Shown: piece by piece, positions 4,857 through 5,587 of the stretch
Layout: each line of letters begins with the position of its first letter
Position numbering within the stretch: the stretch's first letter is position 1
From: Bacteroidota bacterium
GTDB taxonomy: Bacteria; Bacteroidota; Rhodothermia; Rhodothermales; Rubricoccaceae
Direction: 5' to 3'
NCBI GenBank assembly: GCA_022564455.1
Contig: JADFLK010000167.1
Location: 1 to 5,587 of the forward strand
Length of the DNA: 5,587 nucleotides
Translations under genes and position numbers: made by a program
Notes under the pieces: generated by a model
Databases searched by the model: none
The model's input: only the letters and a program-made list of their open reading frames with translations
What the model was told of the DNA's origin: nothing

Positions 4857-5147
4857 CTATTCCCGGTTCGACCAATAGGATGGATCGCGTCGATGGTGCA
4901 TCACGGCGAGAATCCGGACGCGCCCGTCCTCGGCCTCGTACAGGAGGCTGTATGGAAAGTGGGGCAGGAGACGCCGGCGAACCTTCGGCCGGACCACAAA
5001 GCCCGCGTGCGGATTCTCCAGTATCCCTGCGACAACGGCGTAGACCTCAACGCCGAGGGAGTCGCCCAACCCCGAGGCCCGCTCGTTGTAAAACTCCATG
5101 GCCTCAGCCAGCTCCGAGCGAGCCGCCTCATGGAACGTCGCTAGCAA
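4857..5147 (-). CDS. ParE/RelE-family toxin, apparently full length
   Basis: A 96-residue type II toxin of the ParE/RelE superfamily. The usual elements occur in order: first strand and helix with FHEAARSELAEAMEFYNERA (5-24), second helix GDSLGVEVYAVVAGILENPH (28-47), then strands with PKVRRRLLPHFPYSLLYEAE (54-73), and the closing RILAVMHHRRDPSYW (78-92). The arginines 57-59 and the HHRRDP end correspond to conserved positions of the family. Translation begins at TTG 5147, three bases after the stop of its antitoxin, so the two are coupled; a TTG start keeps toxin output low. Whether it poisons gyrase (ParE) or cleaves mRNA (RelE) cannot be decided from sequence. This is the only TA pair in the window with both partners intact. 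Confidence 0.9.
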   Translation of the reverse strand: MLATFHEAARSELAEAMEFYNERASGLGDSLGVEVYAVVAGILENPHAGFVVRPKVRRRLLPHFPYSLLYEAEDGRVRILAVMHHRRDPSYWSNRE

Positions 5148-5150
5148 CGT

Positions 5151-5372
5151 CTAGCGAGTCGGGCTTATGCCGAGGTCCTCGAACACTTCGTCCGCCGGGA
5201 TCCCCAGAGAGTCGCCGGACTCAAGATCAGCGAGTCGACGTTCGGCCTCGTCGTACCAAGCGGACTCTCTCGAAACGTCTGCGTCGAGGCTCGCGAGGAG
5301 TCGCTGAACCAGCCGCGCGCGATCCCGTTCCGGCAACTTCAGGACTTCGCTCTCTAGCTGATCAATTGTCAC
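5151..5372 (-). CDS. Addiction module antitoxin, TIGR02574 family
   Basis: A 73-residue acidic antitoxin of the putative addiction module component family. Typical features are the amphipathic start LESEVLKLPERDRARLVQRL (6-25) and LLASLDAD, followed by SAWYDEAERRLADLESG (37-53) and the closing IPADEVFEDL (58-67), which wraps the toxin. The GTG at 5372 is well placed five bases after GGGAGG (5383-5378), supporting this start. It is followed after three bases by its ParE/RelE toxin. These antitoxins lack an obvious DNA-binding fold, so regulation may need another factor. Confident family call. Confidence 0.9.
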   Translation of the reverse strand: MTIDQLESEVLKLPERDRARLVQRLLASLDADVSRESAWYDEAERRLADLESGDSLGIPADEVFEDLGISPTR

Positions 5373-5377
5373 GGGGG

Positions 5378-5383
5378 CCTCCC
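5378..5383 (-). promoter_or_regulatory. Ribosome binding site of the TIGR02574 antitoxin
   Basis: GGGAGG on the - strand, five bases before GTG 5372. It is the strongest Shine-Dalgarno sequence in the window and fixes the start of the antitoxin, while the coupled toxin has only a TTG start and no clear site. This fits the need for antitoxin excess. Confidence 0.6.
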
Positions 5384-5465
5384 TCAGGGAACACTCCTCA
5401 TGATACAGCGGACATACGTGAGCGTGCCATGCTCGAATCGGCCTCCACCTGAAACCAATGTCCTG

Positions 5466-5547
5466 TAACGGACAAGGGGCTCACGACGCGGAACTCGGGG
5501 TGCTAGCCCCGAGGGGAGTGTCCGCGAAGAGGCCGAGCCGTTCGTTA
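5466..5547. repeat. attC-like imperfect long hairpin
   Basis: Nested complementary arms: TAACG (5466-5470) with CGTTA (5543-5547), GGCTC (5478-5482) with GAGCC (5535-5539), CGCGGA (5487-5492) with TCCGCG (5521-5526), and CTCGGGG (5494-5500) with CCCCGAG (5507-5513) around a six-base loop. The 82-base size, unequal unpaired segments on the two arms, and outer AAC and GTT triplets match the architecture of integron attC sites. The outer boxes only partly fit the RYYYAAC/GTTRRRY consensus (CTGTAAC and GTTAGGG; on the other strand CCCTAAC and GTTACAG). There is no T-run, so a simple terminator is unlikely. The rest of 5373-5587 holds no supported gene; it includes the upstream region of the antitoxin operon. 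Confidence 0.35.
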
Positions 5548-5587
5548 GGGTACGGCGACATGAGCCGGGGCGCGAAGCGGGCAGGAA

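Noticed and set aside
4698..4875. - strand frame (MVEPGIDLGSTRMREE...) between the ParE/RelE toxin and parD
   Set aside because: It overlaps the toxin end and runs into parD in another frame; no family resemblance and no ribosome site.
4715..5452. 245-codon + strand open frame
   Set aside because: Antisense to the intact TA pair, low-complexity Arg/Pro/Ser-rich translation, no recognisable domain.

Overview
The window splits into two unlike parts. Bases 1 to about 1165 are comparatively AT-rich, with genes on the + strand. They hold a small heavy-metal-associated (HMA) domain protein, a 40-residue exported peptide, and a CcdA/DsbD-type membrane thiol transporter, which together look like a compact metal or thiol-redox operon. 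Bases from about 1166 to the end are GC-rich, with nearly all genes on the - strand. They form a cluster of toxin-antitoxin (TA) and addiction-type genes of the kind seen in proteobacterial accessory regions. The switch is abrupt. It falls inside about 15 bases (near 1162-1180) where the end of the CcdA-like gene and the beheaded 3' part of a DUF4143-type ATPase gene overlap in different frames. This is either a recombination or integration scar or an assembly chimera, so I do not assign one organism to the whole window. The left part could be a low-GC bacterium (a candidate-phyla-type genome is possible). The right part looks proteobacterial.

Layout of the right part, left to right: the DUF4143 ATPase C-terminal fragment (+); then, transcribed right to left, a HigA-family antitoxin directly downstream of a 513-residue class II Fic protein (three bases apart); a 24-bp-period array of four repeats interlaced with a good sigma70-type promoter upstream of Fic; an XRE-type antitoxin following a beheaded RelE/HigB-type toxin remnant; a palindrome likely to be that module's operator; the decayed tail of a second XRE antitoxin; a ParD antitoxin with a ParE toxin that has lost its middle in frame; and an intact pair, a TIGR02574-type antitoxin with a ParE/RelE toxin. 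The right edge carries an 82-nt imperfect hairpin whose arms end in AAC and GTT, resembling an integron attC site.

The genes tell a story of TA accumulation and decay. One pair is intact. One keeps its antitoxin beside a mini-toxin, one keeps an antitoxin beside a toxin fragment, and one is reduced to an antitoxin tail. The Fic-HigA pair is the most unusual combination. Fic carries both its catalytic motif and its own inhibitory motif. HigA has no HigB, so it may serve as the regulator of the Fic operon. The repeat array over the Fic promoter is a plausible target for it or for the Fic N-terminal winged-helix-like segment.
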